From: Primula veris
Taxonomy: Eukaryota > Streptophyta > Magnoliopsida > Ericales > Primulaceae
Reading direction: 5' to 3'
Assembly (NCBI GenBank): GCA_963682055.1
Contig: OY821746.1
Span: 12,451,992-12,515,991 of the forward strand
Length of the DNA stretch: 64,000 nt
Shown here: piece by piece, positions 47,266-59,107 of the stretch
Position numbering within the stretch: the stretch's first letter is position 1
How the letters are laid out: each line of letters begins with the position of its first letter
The notes under the pieces: model-generated
The model's database searches: none
Seen by the model: the letters and a program-made list of their open reading frames with translations, nothing else
Told to the model about the DNA's origin: nothing
Program-made: the position numbers and the translations under genes

Positions 47266-49293
47266 AGTATCAGATCTCAAATTGCGATAAATACAAGTGA
47301 TACCGCAGAGGCCAAAGTGACTTTTCGTCCTTTGGATAGTTTCACAGCAATAAATGTTACTTCTTACAGACGTATAAGTTATAGAGGAAAACATAACTGA
47401 AAAATCACATAAAAGTATAAGTTATAGAGGAAAACATAACTGAAAAATCACATAAAGGGAAGAACTATATGCACACTCGCTAATTTTCTTTGTCCATACA
47501 AATACACAATGGTTAAACAAACTATAGTGTTATACCTTTTTCACTTTTTTCTTTTACTCATACTAATTTTATGATCCTCCAAGCCTCGCCCGATTTTCAT
47601 TATTTCTTCATCAAGTATAAACTTTTAACAACCTCTTCAAGTACCTAGATTCATGGTATCTTCATGAGGAACTGACGAACTGTTGTTTCCCCTAAGGGAC
47701 CAAAACTTGGATAAGCCGAGTTCATAATCTTGGTTATGACTTATAAGGGCCTCTGTAAGTGGAACTAAAAAATGTCGTCGCAAAATAGAAGTATTTTGGC
47801 AGATAAGTAAGTGAAGAATTCTTTCCATTTTGTTGCGAGAGCTTTTAACTTTTTTGATCGAAATATAAACTTACAGGATCAAGAGATGATTTTTTAGGTT
47901 CTAGAGTAGAGATATATATTCTAATATTATGTAACTTTTGGCTTATATATGTTGATATATTACATGGTTTGTGCCATTATATATAGGAATAATGCAGCCA
48001 ATAAGCTGTTAACTTTTATGTAACTTTTGGCTTTTATATATGTAATATGAATGGAATAGGATAAGCTGTTAACTGTCTCATTGGTTACTTTTTTGAATCC
48101 CAAATATCTTTCTGATAGTTATACACAACCTTACCTTAGCAATTGGTAATTAAGAAAAAGGAATTGGATGGGTATAATTGTTTTGATGATTCTCTTTCAG
48201 CATACTTAATGATATAGTTTGAACTTTTGTCACGTTTTTTTTCCTGTAATTGTTTTTTTAAAGTATGTCTTTCAGCTCAGTCGATTTTTTGCGTATCCAA
48301 TATCATCAACCTGCCATTATATATATCCATGTTTGTCGACACTGCTAACATTGATTATATGGGGCTTATTTGTTGCATTTTATTGATTGTCGTGTTCATG
48401 TAATTCATCTGGAAGGCTAATATTGATTACAACGAGTATGCCAATTCATTGAGAACATTATATTCATGAACCAATACGTTTTTTTTTTATAAACAGCGAT
48501 GACCAGGGAATTAAAATTTTCACTAGTTATCTACCTCATCTTAAAAAACGTGTTTTTTTAATTTATTATGATACTATGATAACAATTTAATTGATTATAC
48601 AATATGTGTCTAAATATTCTACCCCCTATTCTTTATTTACTTTCGTGTCCACTTGCTTATTTTCACTTAAATTTTAAATTTTCACAACTTTACCGCAACT
48701 TTATAAACTTTTATATTATATTATATTCAAATTTTAAAACATTTGAACATAATATTGTTTTAGACAATTTTTTTAATATTCAATGTTTAATTTACACTAA
48801 TTTATACATTTATTCCAAAATAATTTTTTTTGTGGATTTTCTTTTAAAAATAATTATTAAAATGTATTGATACAAGTATTATAGTAATTGTATAATTTTT
48901 TTCAAGTTTTTTAGAATTTTTTTTTGGATAAAATAAGGAAGGGGGCACCGAAGGGGATAGAAAAATAGAGTAGAAGATTTAGACTCGTAGTGATGGGACC
49001 GGGAATTGAAAATGGAAGTGGCCAATATTCTATATAATATTTTCCTTACCTTATATATATGTCTTTTTTTCGTAATTGAGGAGGGCCGAAAGCTGATTTT
49101 TATTAAAATACATGAATTTTTTTTAATTTTTTGATAATTTTTATCAAAATGAGGGGATCGCGACCCCCAACTGCCTTCACCTATTTCCTTCCATGTACAT
49201 ATATCCTGAAAGTTCATGACTTGATGTTAAAGCATTAAAAGAAAAAATTAAGATAACAACAATTTAATTTTTGAAAGCTGTTACTAAAGTAAG
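47266..49293. other. Intergenic; one 43-bp tandem duplication
   Basis: AT-rich spacer. The segment starting GTATAAGTTATAGAGGAAAA at 47372 is repeated at 47415. Open frames here (for example minus 47637-47828 and 48879-49217) show no recognisable domain. Confidence 0.45.
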
Positions 49294-49360
49294 TGTCGCT
49301 AAATTTAGAAACAGTTTATCAACAGTTTTTGTTGCCAAACTGTTGATAAATTTAGCGACA
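49294..49360. repeat. Small hairpin repeat
   Basis: TGTCGCTAAATTTA...TATCAACAGTTT pairs with AAACTGTTGATAAATTTAGCGACA on the right, leaving a short loop and a ~9-nt bulge. It could be a minimal fold-back MITE. Confidence 0.6.
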
Positions 49361-49543
49361 ATCATTTTACCATTATCAATAGATATGATGATAAGCTGAC
49401 TTTTTTTTTTTTTTTTTAGAAAAGAGACTAACTTTTCAATAAATCAAAAAGATCTTCGGGGAACTTATATAGTTACGAAAATCTGCAAATTGAAGAAACT
49501 TTATAAAAAGTTTATTTTTTACGAATTATTAAATGTTGGTGCA

Positions 49544-51050
49544 TATTGGCCTCGCTTGGTCGCGTCTTTTAAATTGAAAAGTATACTTTTTTTAACAAGT
49601 TAAAAAATATACATTTTCTGTTACTTTTTAGTAAGTTAAATGGTGTTTGGTGAACATTGCAAAAGTATGTTTTTCATTAAAAATGTTGTTTGGTAAAATT
49701 TGTTTACTTTTTACTTTTTGAGTTAAAATAATAGTTTATATCAATTAATAGAATCACAATAAATAATTAACTAGCAAAACAGATTTTATTAAAAGATTAA
49801 AAGGAAACAAAATTATGAAAATATAACGATTATACGAACATAAAAAAGTTACAAAATTAACTACCGTCTACGGTTTCTTAAGTTTCTACAAATTTGATAA
49901 CAAATTTCATTTCAATTAAATTGCATATAGTCATCATCACTTAAAAACTCTATAATCTACATCATCACTTAAAATTTCAATAAAACTAACAATTTCGCTT
50001 ATGTGTCCATTACACATTAACTTGTCATTTTCTCTACAGTAAAATTTACGTTGTCTTTACGGATAAAGTTGTGCAAAGGCATAAACGTTGCAATCATATC
50101 GATTTTTCGAATATCGTAATAACGCATATCTCTCAAGATTTGCAATCGCATTTCCCATACCCTAAACGTTCTTTCAATAACACTTCTCAATAACGTAGTC
50201 TAAAATTTTAAAAAAACCGAAAAGCGTCAGTATAGTTAAATATTTAATCTAGATAAAATCTATGTGACAATTTTATTAAACTTATATGAATTTGTAGATT
50301 CCATGATAATAATACGAAAAAAATACCAGTTTCTTATATTTCATGAGATAAATTGCTAAAATTTGAGTAACTAAACAAATAAATTATTTATATATTATAT
50401 ATTATGGTTTAGGAACTTGATTTCATAATGTTGTAATGCATATTTTTCCTATTTTATTACAAAATTGGTATTGTAAAATCTTTCTTAAAGTTCTATTAAA
50501 GTATATTATTCAGATTATTAGAGTTATGAAAAAGTTTTATTTAAGATTTTACGATGTTTCACTAAACCTTTCGAAACATTTCGAAAAAGTTTCCCTCAAA
50601 TTTTGAAAGAGTATCGTTTCCCTTTCCGTTTTCGAAACGAGTTTCCAAAAAAACGCAATTTCTAACTAAATAGAGTTTCCCGGTAACTATAAATCAGTAT
50701 CTACTAGATAATATTTTTCTGTAAAAATTATAAAATAAAACTCCTTAAATGCGTTATTAATATTAAAAAATCTTGTAAAACAAATATTTTTAATAATTAA
50801 TAAGTATAATAAGTAAGATTTGAAAGCATTTTAAAGTGGTTAGGTTATGGGTGGTTATGTATAATAGAATAGCTACAGTGGACCAAAAGTATTTTACTTC
50901 AATAAGTACCATGAAGTTTGATTTTTGTAAGTAAGATAAAAAGGATTTTACTTTTCATAAAAGTAAGATTATTGAATGACAACCAAACAGCATGTTACTT
51001 AACATAAGTATAAGCAATATTAAGTAAAAAGTAATGGTACAAGGCCAATA
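49544..51050 (-). mobile_element. Degenerate PIF/Harbinger-like element
   Basis: The outer ends TATTGGCCT (49544) and AGGCCAATA (to 51050) are inverted. Subterminal sequences rich in AGTAAGTTAAATGGTGTTTGG and its complement also mirror each other. The interior holds a minus-strand transposase remnant (50017-50199). No clear TTA/TAA duplication was found, so the boundaries are provisional. Confidence 0.5.
50017..50199 (-). pseudogene. PIF/Harbinger (HARBI1-like) transposase C-terminal fragment
   Basis: The minus strand reads RSVIERTFRVWEMRLQILRD, then MRYYDIRK and MIATFMPLHNFIRKD, ending at a TAA at 50019-50017. This is the conserved end of the DDE_Tnp_4 nuclease of PIF/Harbinger transposases, including the catalytic-region glutamate in VIER. 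Upstream the frame is closed by stops. The rest of the DDE domain is not recognisable. Confidence 0.75.
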
Positions 51051-51948
51051 GAGTAATGACAAATTCATTCATATTTTGGTATAGAAGTGCTGAATTATCT
51101 CATTTCGGTTTTTTAGTTAATTTAAAGATTTGTTGTCTTTTCCTTATCTTGTCTTTCTATTTATGTAGTCAACAGTCAGCGAGACCAAATTAAATGCAAT
51201 TAATAAACTAGATTACTTAACTCTTTACATTTTTTTTTTCATCCAGGTCCTTCTTAAAAGATTTATTCTCTTAAAAAAAATAAAAAAGTTCATTTTATGC
51301 TTCTTGAAATGCTATTATAGATTTCTGAATCTCTGTTGATGTAATTTTCATGAGTTAGACCAACTAATAACGGACGAACCAGTGGATAATTAAGAATTCT
51401 TGCGCATTATGTCATATGTGAGAAAATCATCGTTCCATTTGACACGAAAGCAACCTATATATTCATAAATTGTAAAAAAGACGTTACATTTTAATGAAAG
51501 GAAATATTATAAATAACCTTCCATAGGGTAATATTACTAACAGCAAGTGTATTTCGGTTAGAGAAGCTCAACGACCATTTCATTTAACGTCATACCTCAC
51601 GCGTAATTAGCAAATTCAAAAATTTACAATGACACACATTAGTCAAATTTTAAGAAGGAACATCCTTGATTTATAATAACCTGTAACCAGTACATTTACA
51701 CTTACCAACTATAAATCCAATTACAAAGAAAGATGACAAACTATAATCTTCAAATACCATCTCTAATCTGATACAAACAAAACCAAATGTATCAAAAGAA
51801 AACAAAATTTTAATATAAGAACTAATAAAACAAATCTCATATGAAGATAGTGTCTCTTCTCCAGTGTCTATAAATTGACAATACAAGTGTATTGAAAACT
51901 TGACATTCATTTCAACCCCATCGCACATACATGCTTAGATATATACTT

Positions 51949-52006
<58 letters not shown>
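51051..52006. other. Upstream region of the PMD gene with an (AT)n tract
   Basis: No gene recognised. A TA/AT run of about 50 bp at 51957-52006 lies less than 60 bp from the PMD start codon and may fall in its promoter or leader. Confidence 0.6.
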
Positions 52007-52063
52007 TTGCATATCTACTCCGCACATACGTACTCACATATATATTTACATATACACACAACA

Positions 52064-55000
52064 ATGGAAGGCATGATCATGGAGGAGAGAGAGGAAGTCA
52101 TGCTTGTTCGACGCCCTGCCCGTTTCCTCACCCCAACTTTCTCTTCCTCCACCACTTCTTTCGACCTCCCTCCCACCGCCTTCCACTCAAACCATAACAA
52201 CCTTCCTGGTCTATACCCATCCCATGTCTCATTTCCAGGGTGGAAAAACCCCATGCCAAGGTGGAGCGAGTGGGTAGACCAGATGAAACGTTTTCACCAT
52301 TCCACTTGGCACAGAGCCGGCATCTATGAGCCCATCATGGCCTCCAAATGTCACATTGAACAAGATGTGAATCTTGTTATGGTGTTAGGCGAGAGGTGGA
52401 GTAAGACGACAAACACGTTTGTGTTCCCATGGGGAGAGGCTACAGTTACTCTAGAAGATATCATGATTCTCGGGGGGTATTCAGTTATTGGCCAATCCGT
52501 CTTATCGCCGGTGGAAAACCAAGACAATGAAGAATTCCATGAGATCAATCAAAATTTGAATTCGGTGAGTACTACCTACGGATCTAAATTCACGTATGCA
52601 TTAACAAAGGTCGTCTTTTATTCTTGTGTGTTCAAGTTTAATATATTGAGATTTGCTAAATATATATACATCTTATATTCAAAAAATTACAGTAAATTAA
52701 GTTAATGTCTTATTGGTAAATATCCAGAGATTAAGGTAAATTAGAACAAGGAGTCAATTGCCACATTCTGATTTGGTACGAGAAAGAAAGAAAAATGACT
52801 TTTCAACAAGATGTATTACTACAATTTATTTACTTGGCAGATTACAAAAAAAAATTAAAATTATTTACTTGGCATATGTGTAGATAATTTTAAATTTGTA
52901 ACTGTAAGTAATTAAGACGCTTCTGTCACCAAGCACCTTGTTGGTCGCGGGTTAAATCCCATGCATGCCCCTCAGTACTTGGGGCACGACCCATTCAGAT
53001 GCACTTTCGAGTTTTTTTTATATATAAACCGGTGTTTTTGGACGATAAGCTTAGGTACAATAAAAATCATCGAAAAATTTGTTCCGTAAAAAGAAATAAT
53101 AAAGAAACCATTTTATATATAAATTTGCAATATGCAATATATTATTTTACTGTATATTATCATTTAATTGTTTTTGCCTCAATTTTATACCATGATCCCC
53201 CAGAAAAAACTTATGTGAATTTAGTCACCTTCGTTTAATAATCCTCACAGAGAATTAATAGTAAATTATCCAAATTGACAAAGCCTTAATAACTTCTATA
53301 TTTTGGGAAAACGTTGATCCACAAAACTAACAATATCAGTTCTTGTTTGATTATTTCATGATTCGATTTTAATATCAAAATTTATATTTAACTCACATGT
53401 CATGGAACTAATATTTCTAACAAAAACTTCAAACACCGTTAATTTTTGCCCCTTAATTCATTTAATTTTTTTGTTGGCGTTTATTAAATATAATATATAT
53501 ATATGTATACATATGTAGGGGATGATCTATCATACTATTAATATAAGCAAACCCAAAAATTTTTATTCTGTCAAATTTTATCACTTTTTTTTTAAAATAC
53601 TCATACACCTTTTTATTAATTACAATAATATCATACTCTTATAAAAAATATAAAAACTTAAAAAGTAAAAATTAATAATACTCTTTATTCCTGTTTAAGA
53701 ACTAAATATTATTTTAAATCTTATCAACTTATATTCTATCTTTTTTTTTATTCTCCACATATTTGTATCATAACTATAATAATTTTCTATATTTTTACTG
53801 TACTACGCGTCGCACACGCAACGGGTGGGGCACGATTATTAGTGCATACATAAAAAAACACATTATGCTTACACATTAATCATAACCCTCCATCGAATTT
53901 ATTTTCAATTGTCAAGATTAACTCACTTAACTAAAACAATAAAACACTTTCTCTTTCTTTTATTTGTCTTAATCCCCTCTGCCTCAATCTCACGTAACAA
54001 GCCCTTGATTATACATATATTTTTTCATAACTTTCAACATGGACATAGCATGTATAATAGTTGCGTGACTTAAATTATTAAGTAGTAAATTAAGCTTTGA
54101 GTTGTTTATGGACCCATCTGGTGAACTGAATTGTAATCTTTAAACATTTGTTTTGCATATCGTAAACTACCTTGTCATGTGGGTTTTTCTAGTTTTAGTC
54201 TTGTTCTGGTATTCTTCCTTCTTTCTTTGTTCTCTAGTTTTTATTTTTTTTAAACTATTCAGTAGCTTATCTGGAAATGTAGTCATCACACTACCAAATG
54301 AACAGATTGGACAGAGGGAATTAAGACGAATAAAAGAGAGAGTTTTATTGTTTTAGTTAACTGAGTTAATCTTGATCATTGATAATAAGTTAGATGGAGG
54401 GATATGATTAATGTGTAAACATATTATGTTTTTTTTATTTATATATGCACTTTGAAACCTGACTTAACGTATCTTTAGAGCAACACTTTTACTTGGCATC
54501 TTGAAAATTATTAAGACCTTACAGTTTTGTTTTGTTTTGTTTTGTTTTACTTTATAAATGATGACATGTATTCTCCATTTCTGTGTTTAAATCTTGAATG
54601 TCCCTTGAAGGTGAGAAATGAGCTCAACAAGACAAAGGGCCGAAAAGTCTCCCAATCAATGTGGATGAGAGCGTTTATGGGAAACGACAGTCATGTCGCG
54701 CATGTGGCCTTCCTGGTGTTATGGCTCTCTCGTCATGTATTCCCGCTTACCCATGATACCGTTGGGAAACATTTGCACGAAGTTAGTTTTGCACTCTCTA
54801 AGGGAAAGAGGTTGGCCCTTGCCCCCGCGGTCCTTGCCTGCCTATACAGGGACTTGAAGTCGTTGAAGAAAAAAATTGTGAGTATGAGTGAAGAAAGGGT
54901 AAATCATGAGAGACTTAACTTATGGGCACCAATGCAATATGTTCAAATTTGGGCATGGGAAAGATTTCCAACACTAAGGCCACGACCCAGCGTTAGATAT

Positions 55001-55813
55001 GATGGTGAGCCGAGAATCGGTGGCTGGAAAAATATTGGGAATTTATCAAATGCGGAAAATGTGAGAATGATAATCAATAATGCTGGCGAGGAGTTTGTTT
55101 GGCGGCCTTACAGCCTGTCTGAGAAATTTGATTTTTACCCAGGAAATGAACAATGCGTCTCGATCTCTCCAGATATGTGCGAAGACTACAAGTCTTTCGC
55201 TAAATTTGTGAGGGTATCTAGTCTAGTAGGACCAAGTTGTGTTGAAGGGTACTTTCCGTGTCGTGTTTCGATGCAATTTGGAATAGATCAAGATATTCCC
55301 GGGAATGTAGCTAGTTGTGATAATACCCCTGAAGCTGCTTGGGAAACGTTCGATAGATCCTCCGAAAATGAAAAACTTCACATCCCGTCAAAGGTGTTTG
55401 TAGCTGGTATCACGAGAAGGTATCAAATTTGGTGGAGCAGTTTGAGGCTGGATAATGAATATATTGAATCGAGTGAGAACCACTTATTGGGAATCCAGTT
55501 GAGTAGTGAGATGAAGAGTAAGACTATAAGTGAGGATATTGCTACATGTTCTACTTTTACAGGACCTCAAATACCTATTTATCCTCCGGGTTTCGAGCCT
55601 AGTGCAGTTAAAAAATATGATACTGACATGGCGAAGCAACCGGTAAAAGAAAGAGCAACTGGCAAGCGAATAGAAAGTAGTGTGGAGAGGTTTCAAATGG
55701 AAGATGTTATTCAAGGTTCTTCTAAGCGTAAGAAAGATGAGGAAGACGATGATCCTCTGAATAACTTAACAACTAAGGAGTTGTTAAGCCTTGCTATAAA
55801 GCGAAGATGTTAA
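52064..55813 (+). CDS. Plant mobile domain (PMD) protein, MAIL1-related, 2 exons
   Basis: Exons 52064-52564 and 54611-55813 join in frame (TCG|GTG) to 1704 nt (567 aa). The product is a plant mobile domain protein of the aminotransferase-like/PP7-long-form-homologue group, shared between transposons and cellular genes such as MAIN/MAIL1. Cellular PMD proteins are linked to transposon silencing and genome stability. Landmarks are FPGWKNPMPRWSEWVDQMKR, WHRAGIYEPIMAS, FVFPWGEATVTLEDIMILGG, AHVAFLVLWLSRHVFP, LALAPAVLACLYRDLKSL, QYVQIWAWERFPTLRP, EFVWRPYSL and FPCRVSMQFGIDQDIPG. The C-terminus is charged with a nuclear-type signal (SSKRKKDEEDDD) and ends NLTTKELLSLAIKRRC. The start is the ATG after the (AT)n tract. 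An upstream in-frame extension has no ATG. The 2.05-kb intron holds SINE-like and Helitron-like insertions. No MuDR transposase lies next to it, so it may be a cellular gene. Confidence 0.87.
52895..53020 (+). mobile_element. Possible tRNA-derived SINE in the PMD intron
   Basis: TAATTAAGACGCTTCTG resembles a decayed pol III box A. About 30 nt on, GCGGGTTAAATCCCATGC resembles box B (GGTTCGAATCC). It is followed by a GC-rich unique body and a T-rich tail near 53015. No target duplication was verified. Confidence 0.35.
53526..53842 (+). mobile_element. Probable short Helitron in the PMD intron
   Basis: The 5' end TCTATCATACTATTAATATA is preceded by A. The 3' end follows a GC-rich imperfect hairpin region (GCGTCGCACACGC) and terminates ATTATTAG, followed by T. 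CTAG is replaced by TTAG, so the end is degenerate. Body sequence is T-rich, as in plant mini-Helitrons. Confidence 0.5.
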
Positions 55814-56516
55814 AATAAATAAGTACTCTTTGCTTGGACTGTGATTTTTAATTTTATGAATAATATGTTTACATTTTTCAATTGTTGAACGTTTGTATCG
55901 ATTTGTGTTGCTCTCAAATTTTACTTTCTTTTAACATAGCCTCAGAAGTTGCACGATATTTACATGTAACCCCTTCATTTATTCAAATTATGCATCTACG
56001 TACCCTAGTTTTAGTACATTGTTTGATAGATACTAATTAAACAAAAAATAGTAAGGATAAAATTCTAAATGTCAAAAAAAAGAGAAAAACTTGAATAATC
56101 AATAGATGTATGAGACTCGTTCCGTTGTCAATACGTTCAAAGATATCGCTCCTTTCGGTGCATAACTTACCTCTAGACACCAAAACTGAGAGAGGAATTA
56201 TTCTTTTCGGAAGGCCCAATGTGTTAAGAGTGTCAAATATCTTAAAACTTTGCAAAGGGGAACTAAAATACCCCTGTGAAATACTATAATGATTTCAGAC
56301 CACCATTAAGTATCATTTATATGTTACATTGTTGTAGAATTATGAAAAGGATTTTGGGGTACAATGTTAATTAAAAAAACCTGTTACAAACAAGAAAATT
56401 TAAGTCGATAATTAAGGAATAATTTTAACGCAATGCTTATGAAATTCTACTATTTAACGGGGTTAAATATCTTCTCGATTCACTAATCATTCACTCAAAC
56501 CTTCCTCATTCAAAAA
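55814..56516. other. Spacer between PMD gene and PMD pseudogene
   Basis: Includes the likely 3' UTR (AATAAAT near 55815). Nothing else was recognised. Confidence 0.4.
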
Positions 56517-59107
56517 ATGGCCGGAAACAGACCCGAGAACACCGTTATAGACCCGTTCTGAGCATATGGCATCGCATCTTAGCCTGACAAGACCAGGCTT
56601 TTTCCTAAATCCTTCTGTTACAAATAGCGTCCCTCTCCATGATTTACCTTCTTATGCATTCACGTATACCATGGACAACACCGTAGCTATTTTCCTGAAC
56701 GTAAATTTCAAGGGGTGGCAGACAACCTACCGGCCTTGGGACGAGTGAGTCCTACATATGGAACCACGTTTTAGAGACTATTGGAAAGATCTTGGTATTT
56801 ATGATGCTATCACGAATTTCACTCTCCGTATCATCCCCGATCAGGACATCGTCCTGGCCTTGGCCAATAAATGGTTTTCGGATTCAAGCACCTTTGTTTT
56901 CAAGTGGGGCGAAGCTTCTGTTACACTTGAGGACATATGTGTCCTCGGAGGATACCTGGGAAGTCCATTTTTCGTGCTCCTGATCCTAGAACACAAGAAA
57001 TGATAGAGTGGGATCGCAAATTGACAGACGCAAAGAGGGACATCAGGCCAGATATGGTTAAAAAAGTCCCTCTAAATAAATGGATCAATTATTTTAGAGG
57101 GGGTGTCAATGTAGATCTAGAGCACGTAGGCTTCCTCGTGTTCTGGTAATCGAAGTATGTCTTCCCCAAGGGGTCAAATGTAGTGGGAAAACATGTTCAT
57201 TACATAGCTATGCGGCACTATATGGGAGTTCGGATAGCGCTGGGCCCGGCTGTCCTCGCCTCAATTTATCGCGATTTAACAACTCTAAAAGGTAAAAATT
57301 CTGCATTAATCTATTCGAATATTATGGAAATGGCAGAGAAGACGGAGATATGGGAACCAATGCAGTTGGTGCAGATCTGGGCCTGGGAAAGGTTTGCAGC
57401 TCTAAAGCCGCAGTCTAACCCTATCATACGCGATCAACATATCATGGCTCGTCGGGATGGATTTAGGCGGATTTTCATGGCGGCCTTATCTTAGTACCCG
57501 TGAACATCATGATTTTATTAGGAACTTACAGGAACGGCTGTAGAGCCCAGTTTTAAAAGCACAAAACTGGGGCCATCAAAATTACACGGCCCATTTTTTT
57601 TTGTTATATATATGAAATTACTAATATACCCTTAAGAAATTATAACATTTTATTTTATTACTAATATACAACTGTTCACACAAAAAAAATCCATGTTTTA
57701 TTAAAAAAAAAAAAAACACATTACAATCTCTGTCTCTCACAAAGCGTAACAAAGGTCTTTAATTTTTTTAAGGTAGCCTGCCTTATTATTTTATAGGTCA
57801 TTGGATAAAAAATAATCCAATCTAATGGTCAACAAAAACTATGAAAAAAAGGTAACTAAAAAAAAGATTGACACGATTACATATCCGATACTTTTTGGAT
57901 ATGATTGATAAATTTTATTTTATTTTTTTACGTAACGTATTTGAAATTCATCCGATGCTTTTTCGGTATGGTTGATAAATTTGATTTTGATTTTTTACGT
58001 AACGTATTTGAAATGCATCCGATACTTTTTTGGTATGGTTGATAAATTTGATTTTTTTTCTTTATACGGTGTACTATAATTTAGGATGTGTTAACCAATA
58101 GAATATTTTAGTTTTAATTAATTTTAAGGTAGTAGTTATTTTGGATTCCTTAATATGTGTTAGGTTTTAGTGGGTGACACACATTTACCGGGTTTACGGT
58201 AGTGTTACTATAAAATATAAAATAGCGTACCGTAATCAAATTGATAACTTTGTTTTTAACTACCCGTGTTACCGATGAGTGTATGTAGGCAATTCTACAC
58301 AGAAATATTTCCATAATTTTTATTGAATATTGGATGGGATTGATTTTGATTGAATGACCCCCAAAAAAGTAGGATGGTCTAACCTAAAAAATATAGGACA
58401 ACAAAAATAGATCCGGTTTATTCATATCGGCCTATAACTCATGAGATTTTGTATGATGATTTAAACAACTAAATTTCTGGGTTTTAAATTAATATTTTAA
58501 TTGAATATATTTATTCTCAATTTTGTATATATGATTGATTCAATAATTTATTATTTATCATGTGCGGTTGTGTCGGATTATTTACTTAAACCATGATGGG
58601 AAAAATAATAAATTATCAGTTCGAGTGTTTTTTTTATATATTTTAATGGATAAAGTAATGTTACTATTTATGGCCCATTTTTTTTATCGGTTTTGGGTCT
58701 CCAAAATGGTAAAGACGGTTCTGGGAACTTATATACAGATTGGGAACAATTAATTGGCAAACGTTCAGTCCTTGTGGGAAGGCAACCTCTTCTTGATGAT
58801 GTGGAGAGTTTTATAAAGTTTGTGAGGCCAAGCGAGCTTGTTGGCAAAGATGGTATCGTGAAATATCTTCCCCACCGTGTAGCGAGGCAATTTGGGTTGG
58901 ATCAGGATCTGCCTGGTCGAGTTGCTCGTTATAATCTGAATAACGAATCAGCGTGGCAAAATTATTGCAGACCAATCGAGGACGTGCAGGTGTACATTCC
59001 GTCTAACCAGGTTTGTTAAAACCGATGTAACTGACCGATACTTGCAATGTTGGAACTGGTCCAAGTTTGCTGTGGAGTTGGGATGCGGCAATGAAGAGTT
59101 CTGGTGA
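56517..59107 (+). pseudogene. Broken PMD paralogue, interrupted by a repeat
   Basis: The order of motifs matches the neighbouring intact PMD gene: FKGWQTTYRPWDE, LGIYDAITNF, FVFKWGEASVTLEDICVLGG, LEHVGFLVFW, RIALGPAVLASIYRDLTTL, QLVQIWAWERFAALKP, WRPYLSTREHHDFIRNL, then after the insertion DDVESFIKFVRPSELVG, LPHRVARQFGLDQDLPG and DRYLQCWNWSKFAVEL. Disruptions visible are an in-frame TGA at 56746 where the intact gene has TGG (EWV), a frameshift near 56965, TAA at 57147 where a leucine is expected, a frameshift before WRPY (about 57478), the ~1.1-kb insertion (57545-58700), and a frameshift near 59010. The probable original start is ATG 56517, itself followed by an early stop. No full product can be made. 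Confidence 0.85.
57545..58707 (+). mobile_element. Repeat inserted in the PMD pseudogene (inverted partner of the copia host)
   Basis: Separates two parts of the PMD coding similarity. The 58008-58707 part is the reverse complement of 46640-47265 plus 40609-40679. The left end has a hairpin (CCCAGTTTT and AAAACTGGG around 57548-57575). A ~68-bp unit starting CATCCGATRCTTTTT repeats about 2.5 times at 57880-58055. GGCCCATTTTTTTT occurs near both ends in direct orientation. The type of element is unknown. Confidence 0.7.

Noticed and set aside
48879..49217. 112-codon minus-strand frame
   Set aside because: AT-rich, no recognisable domain. The GGGGATCGCGACCCCC palindrome in it looks like transposon debris.
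52007..52063. N-terminal extension of the PMD protein
   Set aside because: It lacks an ATG and is translated from the AT-rich leader.
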